A stretch of DNA of 64,000 bases, taken from NCBI GenBank assembly GCA_950295325.1, contig OX485806.1, positions 45,131,169 through 45,195,168 of the forward strand, in the 5' to 3' direction. The position numbers and the translations under genes were made by a program. Below are positions 1-12,690 of the stretch, one piece after another. The notes beneath the pieces are model-generated. The model was not told the DNA's origin, did no database searches, and saw only the letters and a program-made list of their open reading frames with translations. Within the stretch, counting starts at the first letter, position 1. The number at the start of each line of letters is the position of its first letter. Origin of the DNA: Polytrichum commune. Its lineage: Eukaryota; Streptophyta; Polytrichopsida; Polytrichales; Polytrichaceae.

Positions 1-1385
1 TTAATGTAGTGAATTAATGATTGGTCGAGGTACAATTTACTATCTAAAATGGCACATGCAGGCTATGTTGGTTGCCCTCCATGCGGGCCTAAGGTGACAT
101 CGGGATACTCAAAATAACTCTTGAAGTGTTTGTACACAAGTTTAAAATGTTGGTTACGCTCAAGATATCACCCTTACAAAATACCAAATTACAGTATTTC
201 ATTTGGGAATAAAACATAGTCATGAGCGTAAACAAAAACCAAAATTTGGAACAAAAAGTTGAATACAAATCTTCATTCACAACCGACAATGTCATAGTGT
301 GAAAAACATATCATGTTTCTTCCACCTCCCACATTCTAAAGTGAGTATATTTTGAAACTCCATAGCACATAAAAATATTGTAGCAACATGAAATTTGCAA
401 AAATTTCTTCAATCGTTTGTATTAAATGCTACATGCATCATATTAGTGCAATAATGAAATTCAAACTATCTATCCTAGAATTTCTATCTAGCAAAAGATT
501 TAATCTGTACCACAATTGTTGAATTATAGCTAATTAAAAAATGATAACATGAAGGCCATAGGTTATAACACCCATATTTTAGATTTTTTCAATAATAGAT
601 TAGATTGGACAATATTCCAACTCTACATTTTATTTTTAATCTTTTCTTTAATGAAATGGTTGAAATATGTTAGGTTGCATTGGTGACATTGTTCCATGTG
701 GGTTGTCAATGTTGGTTGTAACCTATACATATAGATAAAGGCAAAATGGGAGTAACTTATCACTTTCTTCGTTGTATGCAATCCTTGTGTATTGTGCTCC
801 ATCATTTTACGCTGGTTTCTTTGCCTTCTTCTTTCATGTTCCAACATTGACAAGGCTAGACCTCAACACTTCCACTAAGTTGTCTTGGTTGTAACTCTCA
901 CATGCACTAGTAGATAACATGGCTAAAAAAAACCGCAGTCGTTTTCTCATTGCGGTTCTTTTGACCACTATTTTTTCACATGGTCCACCAAATGCAAAAT
1001 CAAGCTACACTTGACGTTTCCATTGACTACCGGGTGGAAATACACATTTCTTCCACATTCGTTCGGAGTGGCCATGGCTTGCATATTGTAGAATCTAAAG
1101 CAGAAGTCACTGCTTTGGAACAACTCAGTTCAATTATTTCAAGAGAGATACATAGTACTTATATCGGAAGAACCCTAACCATCTGAGGTAACCCTAAGGT
1201 AAATGGTAACCCTAAGTGGTCTATACAGAATTACAGAAGTAACCTACGTGTGTGTGCATAGGGTTTCAACACCCTTCTTGCACACAACGTCCTTTGAGCT
1301 TTCGGGGACAGTGAGTGCAATGGATCTGAAACTAAAGGAGATAACGTTTATAAGGTTGTGGTTTTTAATGCTATAGATTTTTCTG
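1..1385. other. Gene-free AT-rich sequence
   Basis: No reading frame longer than about 80 codons and no recognisable protein motif is seen on either strand. A small hairpin lies near 927-960 (arms AACCGCA and TGCGGTT). The rest looks like decayed intergenic DNA. Confidence 0.5.
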
Positions 1386-2020
1386 ATGATACTCAAGCGA
1401 GGCATCTTGTTATTGATAAAGTTGATTGAAAGTCGTGTCTTTGAGGAGACTGGGCAATCTCTGAATGAATTTGTGGGAGGAAGAGAAATCAAAAGGGCGA
1501 CGTTGTTGCCCCCTCTAAGTGATGAGTTGGTGCTTTCCCAAATTTGGCCTTGCTTTCATCAGAGAGTGAATCGTGCTTGGAAAGAAGGTGTATGTACAAC
1601 ACCATAGTGGGCAGCTTTGGACATGGTTCGGGTGGACACTCCAAGTTTCATTCGTCATCTTCCAAAGTATCGCGAACGTCGCCCTTGATTGCGAGATCAT
1701 GTTGAGAGTGAATTGGAGTCATTTAAGTCACTCTTCACAAAACGCCCAACTGATTTTGAGATTCGGTCGGAGGCTAGAAAACTAGAGATTGAACAATTGA
1801 ATTTTTTGCGATTAGTGGGAGCAGTTTTGACAGGTGGAAGGAGGGGTCTAAGAATCAATTGTGTACTGGAAGGATAGAGAATTATGCTCCTGAGTATTTT
1901 CTAGACTACTATTAGAGTGACTTAGTTTGGGAAGAGGAGGAGATTTTTTATGAGACAGATGCTACGAGTTCTAAAGGTTCAATGATAGCTTATTTTCCTT
2001 GTCATTCAATAGGGTCATGA
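1386..2020 (+). pseudogene. F-box-like protein fragment, degenerate
   Basis: One frame runs from 1386 to 1877 with two in-frame stops (TAG at 1605, TGA at 1686), then a shift into a second frame from about 1877 to TGA at 2018-2020. The first part has a Leu/Pro-rich opening (LPPLSDELVLSQIWP) followed by HQRVNRAWKEGV. That arrangement resembles an F-box helix pair with its conserved trailing Trp. Next come charged helical segments and, in the second frame, an acidic tail (WEEEEIFYETDATSS) ending in a hydrophobic YFPCHS motif. The continuity of plausible protein across the lesions shows a formerly coding region. The F-box reading is an inference from the opening motif only, and the C-terminal half is not recognised. 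It ends at or within a few bases of the oppositely oriented copia fragment. Confidence 0.4.
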
Positions 2021-2388
2021 TGACTGAGAAGATAGTTGTTTGCGAAGATGGAGTTTTTTTCTGCAATCTTCGATGTTAATCCTCCCTAGTAAATTTGTAA
2101 GAAGATCTGCTGGTTGTTCTTGAGAAGAGATGTATTCTACTCTGATAGTGTTATCTTCTACTTTCTGACGGGTGAAGTGGTAATCTATTTCAAAATGTTT
2201 TGATTTTTCTTGAAAAAAAAGATTGTAGCTAAGTTTGATGCTACTCTGATTTGTCACAGTAGAGGTTGGTTGGTTTGTTATCCAAAATTTTGAGTTCTTG
2301 TAACAACCTTCTAATCCAGATAGCTTCACATGAACATTGAGCTAGGGCTCTGTACTTGGATTCACAGGAGGATGTAGGGGTATGTCGT
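2015..2388 (-). pseudogene. Ty1/copia retrotransposon RNase H C-terminus, frameshifted
   Basis: Read on the minus strand, the first frame (2388 to about 2250) gives SSCESKYRALAQCSCEAIWI and then RRLLQEL, followed by a CDKS motif. This is the usual copia RNase H stretch with the catalytic Glu-containing ESEYxALA block and the late CDN motif. A single frameshift near 2245-2255 moves to the next frame. That frame reads SIKLSYN, KSKHFEIDYHFTRQKV and then a PADLLTN segment, the terminal block of copia Pol. The remaining integrase, reverse transcriptase and LTRs are absent, so this is an isolated 3' fragment. It lies tail to tail with the F-box-like fragment, and the junction falls near 2015-2020. 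Family assignment is firm because several ordered motifs are present. Confidence 0.8.
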
Positions 2389-2589
2389 GGCCCGGGTTTT
2401 CTTGATTTTCCAATTATCCTTGTTTTTAGGTTAAAAGAATAGTACGGACGTAGGAAAATAGGATGGGTGGAGTAAATGGTAGGCATAATGTAGGTTAGTT
2501 CTTTAGAAGAGAAAAGAAAAATAAAAATCCTTAAAGTAGTTAAAAACCCCAATTTAAGTTATGTTAGAAATCCCACTTCGGGTAGTGGA

Positions 2590-2712
2590 AATGGGGGAAA
2601 GAGGAAAAATATGAGACTTTGGCGAGTTAGGAGAGAGGCAACTTACGAGAGGAAAGCGGCAACTTGGCCAAGAGAGGCAGCTTGAGAAAAGAAAACGGCA
2701 ACCTGGGAGAAG
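2590..2712. repeat. Short purine-rich degenerate repeat
   Basis: The block GGCAACTT/GGCAACCT/GGCAGCTT preceded by GAGAG or AAAGC recurs four to five times at roughly 20-30-bp spacing just ahead of the GC-rich ORF at 2719. It may be a repeated leader segment of a retroelement. Confidence 0.35.
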
Positions 2713-2718
2713 GGATAT

Positions 2719-3204
2719 GTGGTGGAAATTCAAGGTGCCGCGGTAGGAGGTGGAAACCAACATGTGGAAGAGGTGGACCAAGTGGAAGATATCACGGCGA
2801 TCACGGCGCTCACGGCCCCGCTGGTTTCCGCCACTGAGGTGGTGGTTCCCATTGCCACCCCAGTTTCTTCCACGGTTGGGGAGGAAACCCTAGATGATTG
2901 CCACGTGGCCGAGGTAACACCACCAAGCCCTGCCATGGCCTTCCAGATGGTTGCCCGGGATCCGCCGCCGCTTGCACTACTTGCTCCGGGATTTCCGCCG
3001 GACAGCCAACTATCCGCACCACTGGCGCTGGACGTTGCGGAGACGGTGGACCACGTGGGAGTGATTCTCGGGCCCGATGGACACGAGGTGTCAGTGTCAC
3101 CACCACGTGCTCCATCTTTGGCAACGGACAGAGTGGACCGGCGCGAGAAGCGAAAGTAGAATAAGAAGGAAGCCAAGCTGAAGAAGTGGAAGGATAGGGA
3201 GTAG
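2719..3204 (+). CDS. GC-rich hypothetical ORF, possible retroelement accessory ORF
   Basis: An ATG-initiated frame of 146 codons runs to a TAG at 3157. The same frame continues after that stop with a strongly basic segment (KKEAKLKKWKDRE) to a second stop at 3202-3204, so the first TAG may be a lesion. The protein is Val/Thr/Pro-rich with no domain I recognise. The block is far richer in G and C than its surroundings and includes several CCACGTGG-type E-boxes, so it may have a separate origin. The opposite strand is also open for about 190 codons (3305 to 2730). High GC makes chance open frames common, so I cannot exclude that neither is real. No function is proposed. Confidence 0.25.
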
Positions 3205-3599
3205 ATTTTAGTTAGGATTCCATTTTGGGTTGTTTTGGGCAAGTAGTTAGTTGGCCCCGAGTTGTGGGCTTTGTCAATTTCTTTGTTTAGGTTCCGACCT
3301 CTCAATAAGATGGATTGTCATGACTGCCACGTGGCCCGCGATTTCCAGCATGGAAACCATGGCATGTGGGTGTTAGTTTGGTTTAAGAGGGAGCACTTCG
3401 GTGGTTTTCTCATCATTTTGCAATGCAAGTGTTCTTTTGTTCAATTCAGACCTTATGTTTTACTCCACCTTCGGTTTGAGTTGAGTCTTAAGTCCATGTG
3501 TAATGCAAGTGGTCCCTCCTTTCCGTACTTGAGGTTTCCGAGTTTTCTTGCAACCCCACATGGTTGATTTGGACAAGTTTTCCTCTAGTGTCGTAACCT
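3205..3599. other. Non-coding sequence downstream of the GC-rich ORF
   Basis: T-rich sequence without a supported ORF. It contains another CCACGTGG-type motif near 3328 and could be the 3' untranslated end of the element carrying the GC-rich ORF. No terminal repeat was identified. Confidence 0.3.
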
Positions 3600-5099
3600 C
3601 ACATGTAGGCCTTATACTCTACAATGATAGGAATAATTTCAATAGGAATCTTTTTATCTTGCATTTTTCTTTTTGCATAAATGTGGTCACCTTCTCTAAC
3701 AACAGGTTCATGGTGTGTTGATAACATTAATATATGGTTTTTTTGTCAACCCAAGATACTATGCTAATGGATCGTGACTTGTGCATCCGCCATACTATTG
3801 TCCCCTAGGGGCTTTGCCTAAGTTTTCCTTTGCTCTAAGAACCTTCGGCAATCCAATCCTATCCAACCTAATTATGTCAGTTGCATAGATACCCATAGTA
3901 ATTAATTGGATTAAAAAGGTGTAGATGTAAGAAAATTGTTTGTTACGTCCATGTGTCCCAAATCCTCCAACCCCTTCACCATATGCTTCATTATTTTTAG
4001 TCCAACTTATGATTCCCCTTTGTTTGGAGTTTCTACACCTAGCATTCATTTGTTTTTTCCATAGTAAGTATCAAAGTTATAAACTAACCATACCTCGGCA
4101 TCCACAAGTGCCCATCTTCAATCCCCATTTTATCAGTTTTGAAAGCATATATTGTTGCACATGACAATAAATTCCCTAGTATCACACCATCATCTCATCC
4201 AATATTACTTGCTCATGTAGATTCCACTGCTTTTGACAAGTGTCCCGCATGACATCAATCAACCAACGCACCTTATACACTTTGTCATAATCGGGTGAGG
4301 TTTTATTCATGACCTCCTCCTCATGCTTTATAAAATGAAAACATCTAATTAAGCACTCAAAACATGCACGTGCCATGGACCCCAAAATTGTGGAACAATA
4401 ATAATAAGAAATCTTTACTCCAATATGATCACACGCTAGGATTCCTTTTTAAACCCATTAGAATATGCATGTCTAAGAATGCCTTAGACTCTTCAATTTC
4501 TATGCAAACCCAAGCAGACCATTTTTTGTTGGATGAATTCAAGTGGTAGGGATGCCATTATTGAGCCATTGGCCTTCCTATTGGTCTCACATACAATTTT
4601 CCTCAAAACATCATAACTCCAAAAAATAGTGAACGTGGCCTTCATACTAGGCACATCTCTAAATTTTTTTGCAACCTGAGCTTAGGGCTTCTGAAAGTTT
4701 TCACCCTAGGCATGTATGTAGAGAAATTATGCTCCCAGGTAACCTCCCCAAACATTTTTCATAACAGGATTTTTCTTCTTTCTTTCTTCTTGTTGGTCAT
4801 CACCATCTTCATCCAAAAAAATAAGAAGGAACCTTAATTGGATCTACATTATGTGGACCAAACAACTGTGAGGGGATTTGGTTGCGGCCCTCTATTGTGT
4901 GTAAAATTATTTGTTCAAAATCACAACCATCTACAATTGGGACACTGCCTGCATTACTATTGCTCAATGAAGATTGTCTTTGGTGGGGTCTACTGTCAAG
5001 ATTTGGGGTTAACTCAGAATCCCTTATGCATGTGTCTTCCTCATAGCAATATGGCTTGCAAGTGGTTCCAACCTCAGTTTGATGTACCTGGTGCACCAC
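3600..5099 (-). pseudogene. piggyBac-type transposase (DDE_Tnp_1_7), heavily degraded
   Basis: The motif order of piggyBac transposases is visible on the minus strand across several frames. A hydrophilic N-terminal part lies at about 5099-4810. Near 4500-4430 is FLDMHILMGLKRNP followed by SYWSKD, which matches the conserved helix ending in a Trp. At about 4250-4185 is KVYKVRWLIDVM followed by LDEMMV, the catalytic Asp block. Next comes QQYMLSKLIKWGLK, then VDAEVWLVYNFDTYYGK, then TNNFLTSTPF, matching the DNFFTS block. Last are RLDRIGLPKVLRAKENLGK and an INTPV segment. At least four frameshifts and several stops separate these pieces, so the gene is dead. PiggyBac enzymes excise precisely at TTAA. 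I could not place the terminal repeats. Confidence 0.8.
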
Positions 5100-5577
5100 C
5101 CTAGCAAATGTATGAAGTAATTAGGATTGGATGTAAAATCACATCACACTTTTTTGGGAAAATACATGAATTACATGTGTTGTCCAATTATTTGTCTGAC
5201 ATCATAATGCGGTCATGTTTGAGACATTCCATGTTCATGAAGAAATAATTATAGGTGTGTGACGAATTCAAGATTTTGTTTATGTGGCATTATCACAAAT
5301 TGAATATTGGTAGTATACCCAAAAGTGTGACTTGCTCTTGAGGCCCTCCCTTGTCTTCATGGTCCTGACCACCTCTAGGGCGTTTTGTCCATCTAGGTTT
5401 GTGAACCCTTTGAGTGGTCCACCACTCTGCGGGATCACTTTTAGTTAGAATGTTAGCATTAAAAGTTAGAATTGATAGGGAATTTAGGAAAAATTAGTTC
5501 ATTTAGCATTTAGCCTAGAAGAAGGAAGGTCAAAATGAAACTAAGTAGTGCTAGAAGATAGCAAAGTAGAAAAAATG
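5100..5577. other. Gene-free stretch next to the piggyBac remnant
   Basis: No supported reading frame. It probably includes the flank of the piggyBac element and the start of the next LTR-like block. No terminal inverted repeat was found. Confidence 0.3.
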
Positions 5578-5680
5578 TGCTAGCTAGTAAAAACAACTAG
5601 CTAAGCAAATATTAGTAGATGCTAGTTATTAAGCAAATGTTAGTAGATGCTAGCTAAGCAAGTGTTAGTTTATTAGTTAG
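5578..5680. repeat. Short tandem repeat around GCTAGCTAAGCAAATGTTAGT
   Basis: Three imperfect copies of an AAGCAAATGTTAGTAGATGC-type unit start near 5604, 5631 and 5658 (about 27-bp period), with related GCTAGCTA segments before them. Confidence 0.6.
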
Positions 5681-5689
5681 TGTGAGGCA

Positions 5690-6140
5690 CACAAGACTAT
5701 TGGAGGTGTTTTACGTAAGAAGATAAAATCGGCGTGAAGAATTTTGAAGACAAAAAAGAAAGAGAGCAAGGGGGATACTTGCCCACTTGCCCCCTTGCCA
5801 ACTCGATGGCGGAAAAATTAGAAAGATTTCTAAAGGTTTTTTGTCGGAGCCACCTCGGCGAGAGGGTGGCAACCTCAACCGGGAAAACCCCCGAGCCAAA
5901 ATTTCGGGAAAGGGTTTGAAAAATGGATCCGGTGGAGGAGGGGTCCAACCCTTTTGTGAGAGGGTTTAAAAACCCCTCCTTCCACCTTGTAGCACTCTCT
6001 CTTTCTCTAGTTTTTGGGCGAAGCCCTGCTTCAATGTAGTTAGGAAAAAATCCTTTAGCATGTATTCTCAATGGTCTAAAAGAAAGGCTTGACAACCTCC
6101 TCTACTCTCTCTCCTAGTTAGAATGTGTGTTTATTAACAC
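5690..6140 (+). promoter_or_regulatory. LTR- or promoter-like block
   Basis: A moderately GC-rich block with a TTTAAAAA box at about 5966, followed by CT-rich sequence with a CACTCTCTCTTTCTC run. This resembles the promoter and R region of a plant LTR. Short open frames on both strands here carry no recognisable domain. The LTR ends could not be fixed. Confidence 0.3.
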
Positions 6141-6469
6141 ACCAACAAAATGATTCCTTCTTTTGTAGAGGTAGGTTGGATGGTAGAGTTTTGAGTAGAG
6201 GCATTATAGACCTCATCTGCCAATGCCCTGAAGGCTTAGTTCAAAAGCTAGAACAAGATACTTATCATTTTTCTCTTAGAGAGATTTCCTATAGCTATCC
6301 ATAGCCGTTTCCCATTTGTGATTTGGTTGAGATGACAATTAGTTATGGATTTTCAAAGATGGAGTAAAAAAACTGGGTGGTCTTGTGGGTAGCGGCTGCT
6401 GGATCAGACCTGCGAGCCCAATAGGAATTTTAATTCCAAGAAATTATATTTTTCCCAAGTAGAACTTTT

Positions 6470-6900
6470 GTGTAGCTTTCCAAAATGGCTTAGAACATTT
6501 GATTTGAGCATGATTTGAATGAGATATGAATTGTGCAAGATGGGACACATAGTTTGAGAACTTTTGGTTGACTGCTGCATTACAGAGGACCTGCTGGGTT
6601 CACTTCGGCTTACCTTTCTAATCACATATTTTTATCAAATACACCTTTTCAATATCTCTCCAGGGTCATATAGAACGTTTGATTTGACTAAGATTTGAAT
6701 TAGATATGAATTGTTGAAGGCGAGATACATAGTTTAAGCCTTCTTGATTGACTGCTGTGTTACAAGGAGTCCGCTGAATTTCTATTAGCTTAACCTGCTG
6801 ATGTCATAATTTTTTCTAGTTAGAGCTTGTTCATAGCTTTCCAATGGTATAAGGAAAGCCTAGATCCAAGTAGTAAGGAATGTGCTATGAATTCTTGAAG
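6470..6900 (+). repeat. About 180-bp degenerate tandem triplication
   Basis: The segment GAACRTTTGATTTGA...GATATGAATTG recurs at about 6494 and 6673, followed each time by GACTGCTG and a CTGCTGG/CCGCTGA motif. A more diverged third copy begins near 6850 (GCTATGAATTCTTGAAG). Spacing is about 178-187 bp. Units like this are common in untranslated parts of plant LTR elements. Confidence 0.5.
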
Positions 6901-9143
6901 TTAGAAGGTAGATAGGTGGGTTGGAAGGGTCGGTTGAATCGACCTCACACTTCCAACCCTCATAACTTTTGCATTTCTTATTCGATTAGAGTGATTTTTA
7001 GATCATTGGAAAGATAATTTGGTGCACTAAGTATAAATATTATGCTTAGGATTAAATTACAGGGCAGAATAACACTTTATATTTTAATTGTTAACTAAGG
7101 TACGCTTACTACCAAACTAGTTACAAAGAAGGAGGCAAGGTCGACGCTCGGAAAGTGGAGCAAGGAAGGAGGTAGCGGCTCGGCCTACATCAAGCCCAAA
7201 TCAACCGAGGAAAATTGAGGTAAATTAACTAACCTTAAGCCTTCCATTTAGGATTTGAGGGAGCACGGCTAAGGTACGCATCTCTAAATCCACTCACCTA
7301 TCTCGTAAGGTCAAGTGGCTTGACCACTTGACCGCCAAGGGAGTACCCAATTCCATTGTTTTCGGGGCCCTTGGTATGTTTTGTGGTAGTAGCTTCATTT
7401 ATTAGCAAGTTTCGTGTGTGGTAAGTCGGATTAATCACCGACACGACCACTCTGAATGTTGTTGGTGGAAAGGTGGGGTTAATGACCCGCGAATCCACTA
7501 TTATGTTGTTGGCCCCATAGATTGGGAGTAATGGCCCCAATTTATGAAGATTGCGCAACAGGTTGAACCTACAGGTCGCCCGTCACCCTGGTCCCATTGA
7601 GTTGCATTTCGTGGTCTATCCAGTGTAAACACATTTAACAATCAAAACATACAAAATAAATCGTAAACCCTTGTTGGCAAGAGACCCGAGGTAAGGGGTG
7701 ATGCCTAATATGTTAATGTAGTGAGTTAGGACGTGCAAACAAAAGTAAGTAATTAAGAAGGAATTTGTGTGAAGGGTGGGACTTAGGCCAAGTTCCCCCG
7801 CTTAGAAAACTAAATAGAACTAAATAAAGAAATAGGAAGAATTGAATGGTCCATCAAATTGTCGTTATTCCGTTCGTTGAGTTAGGGTGGTATGAGTCAC
7901 ACCCGGTTGGGTGTATCAGAACCATCCCAATTCACAAATTAGAATTGCCTTGGTTTCAAGGCTGGTGCGTCTGCGCGTAGAATAGGTTGTAGGTTAAGGT
8001 TAGAACTAGATATGAAATTGGTTAGTGGAGTTTAAAGCCACACTAGTAAAAAACTAAGGCCTAACCTCCGGAGGTACTACGACGCATATTTAATCTCCCT
8101 TAAAAATCTAACTACTCACGTTATACACCTATCATCCGGGTTCGGCTTGGGCGCCTGCAAATGCAGGCCACCTTCACCGAAGGGCTTGTGTGATACTTTT
8201 AGGCTCCCTCGAAAGGGGGTGGCCCAAAAGTACCACAAGGTTTGCATCCATCTTCTCCGTAATTCATCTACTTAGGCAACACAGTTTTCCTTTTTGGCCT
8301 TCTTTGCTGAACTTGTGTCTTCAATGACTGAAGTTTGCTTCATGTACTAGTATTCATAACACCATATAAAACATTAGGATATCCAATCACATGTAAATCA
8401 AGTTAGCATACACCATGCCATGTCTTAATTCTACAACAAATTTAGCATTGGTTAAAAATTGCACTCAAATGACGCCTCAATATGGAAAATGAAAATGGGT
8501 ATGATTCTTTTCAAGGGATAGTTCTTGGAGATTAGAATATATTATGGTAAATCAATTTGCACAAAAATCTTGAAAAGTGCACATTTGAACACAAAATAAA
8601 GCTCCAAGTAAATTTTTCATTGCTTTGGAATTAATACGAGCTCCAAAAGACACCAAGAAAATGGTGCCGTGCATGGATTGCATGCACTAGCCATCTCAGA
8701 TTAATATACAGAACAATGTGTAATGTCGACATTTTAGCATGTGGCAACCTACTTGCACATATTATTGTTGTAAAGAGAGTAACGAAAACAAACTACACAG
8801 TTCCGTGGCAATTGTGCCTTCACAATGAAGTTGCCTTTTTGCCTTTGCAAATCACCATCAGGCAAAAATCCATTTAAACTTTTAAAAAATTCATTTAATT
8901 TCTCCGCATTCCACACACAGTAAATAATGGAGATGATACAGTTTGTTATTGCCAGTGTGGTATTATACATGCTCAAAGTATTGTGCTACGTCAATAAATT
9001 AGCGTGGGCTAATTTTATTGCACCATTTGCATGAAGTCATTAGGATGGGTAGTTGGACTATGACATAGTCATAATGTAAATTTTGGAAGGGGTTCACCAT
9101 GGACTTACTTCAATGAGAGCCTACTGCTGCCACGAAGCCAAGG
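6901..9143. other. Non-coding, probable retroelement UTR debris
   Basis: No convincing coding frame. The stretch at 7140-8280 is mixed-composition sequence with hairpins (for example GCCTGCAAATGCAGGC near 8151) and phrases typical of retroelement untranslated DNA, but no terminal repeats or protein motifs. From 8300 on it is plain AT-rich DNA. Confidence 0.35.
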
Positions 9144-9450
9144 CTATGTGACAAACAAACTATCCCCAGTTTGATCTTTGATGCACGGTGCCATGGATGA
9201 TGTAACCTGAGGTGTCTTCACTCTTGAAGTTGTGATTTGCTCTCCATGGAGTGGAAGATGGGTTGTTGTCTCCTCTGCCAATCCAGGAGCGGCATTTTGG
9301 AGCACTATTGAGGTTCTCACTGCAGACTCCAGAGGAAAGATCAGGGTTGCCATGGGAGATAGAGCAGGCATCAATGACATTGTAGGTTGGAAACTCTTGG
9401 AGGTAGGCGTGTACATAGAATTGGGAGACAATGGCAATCCAAAATCTTGA
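9144..9450 (-). CDS. Hypothetical Ser/Thr/Pro-rich ORF
   Basis: A minus-strand frame of about 97 codons is open from 9437 and the opposite strand is also open over most of this length. The predicted protein is rich in Ser, Thr, Pro and Met with no recognised domain, and codon use is not obviously different from flanking DNA. It could be an exon of an unrecognised gene or a chance frame, and the evidence is weak. Confidence 0.15.
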
Positions 9451-12400
9451 CCAAAAAATTTACAATTTTTTTACATATAACACGCCAAAAATTGCAGCCC
9501 AAAAAAACACATCAATTGACTCGCACAATTTAGAATTTGGCATGCATAGTAAGACTTGAAAAAAAAAACACACGTTAGGAATTGAAATGGCACATACTAC
9601 TAGGGACGTGACATCAAGCTGACTTGTTAACATAAATTGTAGATGTCAATTTAGTTGTAAATGACATTCAATCTTGTTTTTGAAAATGTCATGTGACACT
9701 TTGGATTCGAAGTTACACGTGAAATGAAATTGGCCAAACAGACACACTGCTTCACAGTACCCTTGAGAGCCCCTAACCACAGTATTGAATGCCAGGACCC
9801 TACTGACACATGAATTCATTGAAATAGCATTTGTTTGAGGGCCTGGCCACATATGACTTCACACTACACTTGATGGCCCCTGAGCACAATACATGATTTT
9901 GTAAGTGTCTTGGGATAGCCTCTGAACAATTTTTTTTCATCTCTTACACTTTCATGGCCACTGCTCTCACTAGAGGAAATATTATTGTTTAGCGTCATGA
10001 AACTCCTTTGGAAGTGATGTGGTCTGAGTTTCTAGAGAGGTGTCCAAAGCCTCTTATTTAGTGCCTTCATTGTGACACTATTTAGTTCCTCTCCAATTGT
10101 TTGTCATGTAGTACCATATTTATCAAGGCTTTACTGTGACTAAAGTCATCTCTACCACATGTCTCCATATTCTGGAGTCCTTTTTGTTGTTATGTACTTG
10201 TATGCTAATTGCATGGGTGGCTTTAGTGGATTTATCCTTTGACTTGATTGAATGTATCCTTGTAAGTTATTTGCATGGGTGGTTTGCGATGCCCAACTAG
10301 AGCGTTTCCGAATACTCCATGTTGATGTCTCATCCTATAGGAAGTGTAAGAAAGGTTTCGCTACGGAATTATACCATATCCATGACCTCAGGTGGAAGAG
10401 CGAGGCATTTGACATAAAAATGTGGGTGTAATGTGTAAAGTTAATCTATGTGGCGCCAACTTGCATGGCAGGGCATGCATGATTAAGCTCATTGTATATG
10501 CTATATAAACTGATCTGTTAAATAAAGTGTTCTACTTCCATTATAACAGTCCTAGAACATGGAGAATTAATATTACCTTGGCACAAATGTCAAGCATGCA
10601 TGAGCTTGGAATCGTAGGAAGTCTTTGAAATTGTACCGCGGTGATTGAGCAGTTCACGAAAAAGATGCTGAACAGATCACATGCAATTCTGCTCGTTAAA
10701 ATTGACACAATCTGGCCAAATCCAATGGCATTGAATGTACAATGGTAGCGACAGCAAAACCAATATGCAGTAAAAATTGGGTTGTGCTTACTTCATTTCA
10801 CATAGTGAAAATAAGTGGGAAGTCCATGAATTACTGACAGTGTAGTCAATATAAAAAGTGAAACAGTATAACCTCTGAAAGTGTCATAAATATATTGGAG
10901 AGGTAAATATGGTCTGAGAGACGTGGTCCAATGGAAAGGGGTTTTGCCCAAAAAATTTAATGTAATCCTAGCATTATCGACAGTGATACTATTAGTTAAT
11001 GCCACAAGTTACCAACACTTAAACTACACTGCGATGTAGTTTCGAAGAACAACACTAACAATCACCCAGTCACCATTTAGCGTCGAAATTGCTGTAGCTA
11101 AATGTGTGTTTCCTCTAGTGTCTAGGCTATTGGCTATCAGACTGTCATGGCCATGGCCCTTATTGGCTACTGATCAGCGTTGGTATTTCGATCATGTGGC
11201 CTACCAGATGCAGACTTCCTAGCCCCAAGTTATCATAGCAGAAGTACGAGTGTCAAAGGTACAGAGAATGTTCTAAGTAATGGCTGCACTTGGCCTCATA
11301 GGGGTACAGAAGGCTTCAGAGTGAGCTCTATCACAGCTGGGATGATTGCAATTTGAAAATTATGCAAACAGACTTGAAGAAGTATCAAAATACTAGCACA
11401 GCGGTAGATTCAGCCAAACAAGTTCATGCATTACTTTGGCACTAGCAGTCGAAAGAAAAGTGAAACTAAGACGGATGCATTGCAGTTGAATTTTTTGAGG
11501 AACTTCAAGACGTCATGACTTGATGAGCATGCAGGAACTCTTCAGTAGCGAAAGCGAGAGAAGTCCTTGATTGAAAAATCCACACTCTGAACACAAAAGT
11601 GAAAATCAGATTGTTTGGGGAAAAAAGAGGGACTCGTCACTTGCATTGACACATTGAGAAGTGGTGTGAAAGAGGGCAACTTTTACGGAAATGCTTACGG
11701 CCGTTGTTGGAGCTAATCGGACAATGAGTTCAAGGTGGAAAAGATGGGTCTGGCCACATGTTCCATCGTATTTTGTCGTAGATAGAATCACTTATGGCCT
11801 CTTGTTCTCCTTCTCCATGTTGGGACCCCCACCCAACGATTCTTGCCACATTCCAGTAGAATAAGTAACAAACTGTGACCGGCATGAGAGGTGTGCCACG
11901 GCCACATGCAAAGTGAGCATGTGGTAAGCTAAAAAGGTGCTCTACATTCAAGAGGCGAATGGGAGCAATAACTGGCATGGCTCTTCATTTGCTTTTTAAA
12001 CATGATGAGCCCATACCCTAATGAGATGTAAGAGGCGTGGAACTGTTTCAGGAAATTGAGTATGTTGGACATATTCAATTGGTAGGCACTTATGGAAAGA
12101 GAAGAGAGGTGTGATTTCAAACAAGAGCTTCATGTTTGTTATGAAGGTTTCTTGAGTGTGGAGCTCAAGCTTCGCATGGGGAATCCTTCATTGAATGGTG
12201 TGGTTGTTAAATTTTTTTTTTGAGAGGCAATATCAATTGACATGATCATGGTAAGCTATGGATTCTTGCGCTCAAATTTTGAAGAGCAAGTGAATTGAAT
12301 TAAATGTGATATCTTGAGCTTGTGGTGTAATTTTTCCTCCAAAAGCTTAGTGAGATATCTTTGGCAGTGAATGAAGGATACTCAAGTTTGTGGAAATTAT

Positions 12401-12479
12401 TCCATGACATTTTGCCCCACCAATCAAATGCAGTGATCAATATTTTCCGTCATTTTCAAATTTCTTAGTTCGGTGTGGA
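9451..12479. other. Three kilobases without supported genes
   Basis: AT-rich sequence with only short scattered frames. No repeat, transposase motif or terminal inverted repeat was recognised. Confidence 0.4.
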
Positions 12480-12690
12480 GGCGCCGTCGAACTCTCCTAT
12501 GTTGAGTTGGGGCGGGAGAGCGATGTGGGGTCAATGGCAAGAAGGCCGCGGGGCTTGCCACCTGCCCCCATCCTTAATGGCAGGATGTACGTGGTTGGGC
12601 TCCATGCCAAGGCTGGCAGCCAGCCACGCTAGCCCCTAGCCTTGCTTTTTAAGCCCACCAAGCCAGGGGCAGAGTGGTGTGAGCCCCAAA
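12480..12690. other. GC-rich block, unidentified
   Basis: An abrupt GC-rich island (GGCGCCG, GGGGCGGG, CCGCGGGGCTTGCC) in AT-rich surroundings, with no coherent frame. Possible element terminus or relic LTR. Confidence 0.25.

Noticed and set aside
2730-3305. 191-codon open frame on the minus strand opposite the GC-rich ORF
   Set aside because: It is low-complexity Ser/Thr/Gly-rich, and the plus frame continues in frame into a Lys-rich segment past its stop. Both are weak and I kept the plus strand only.
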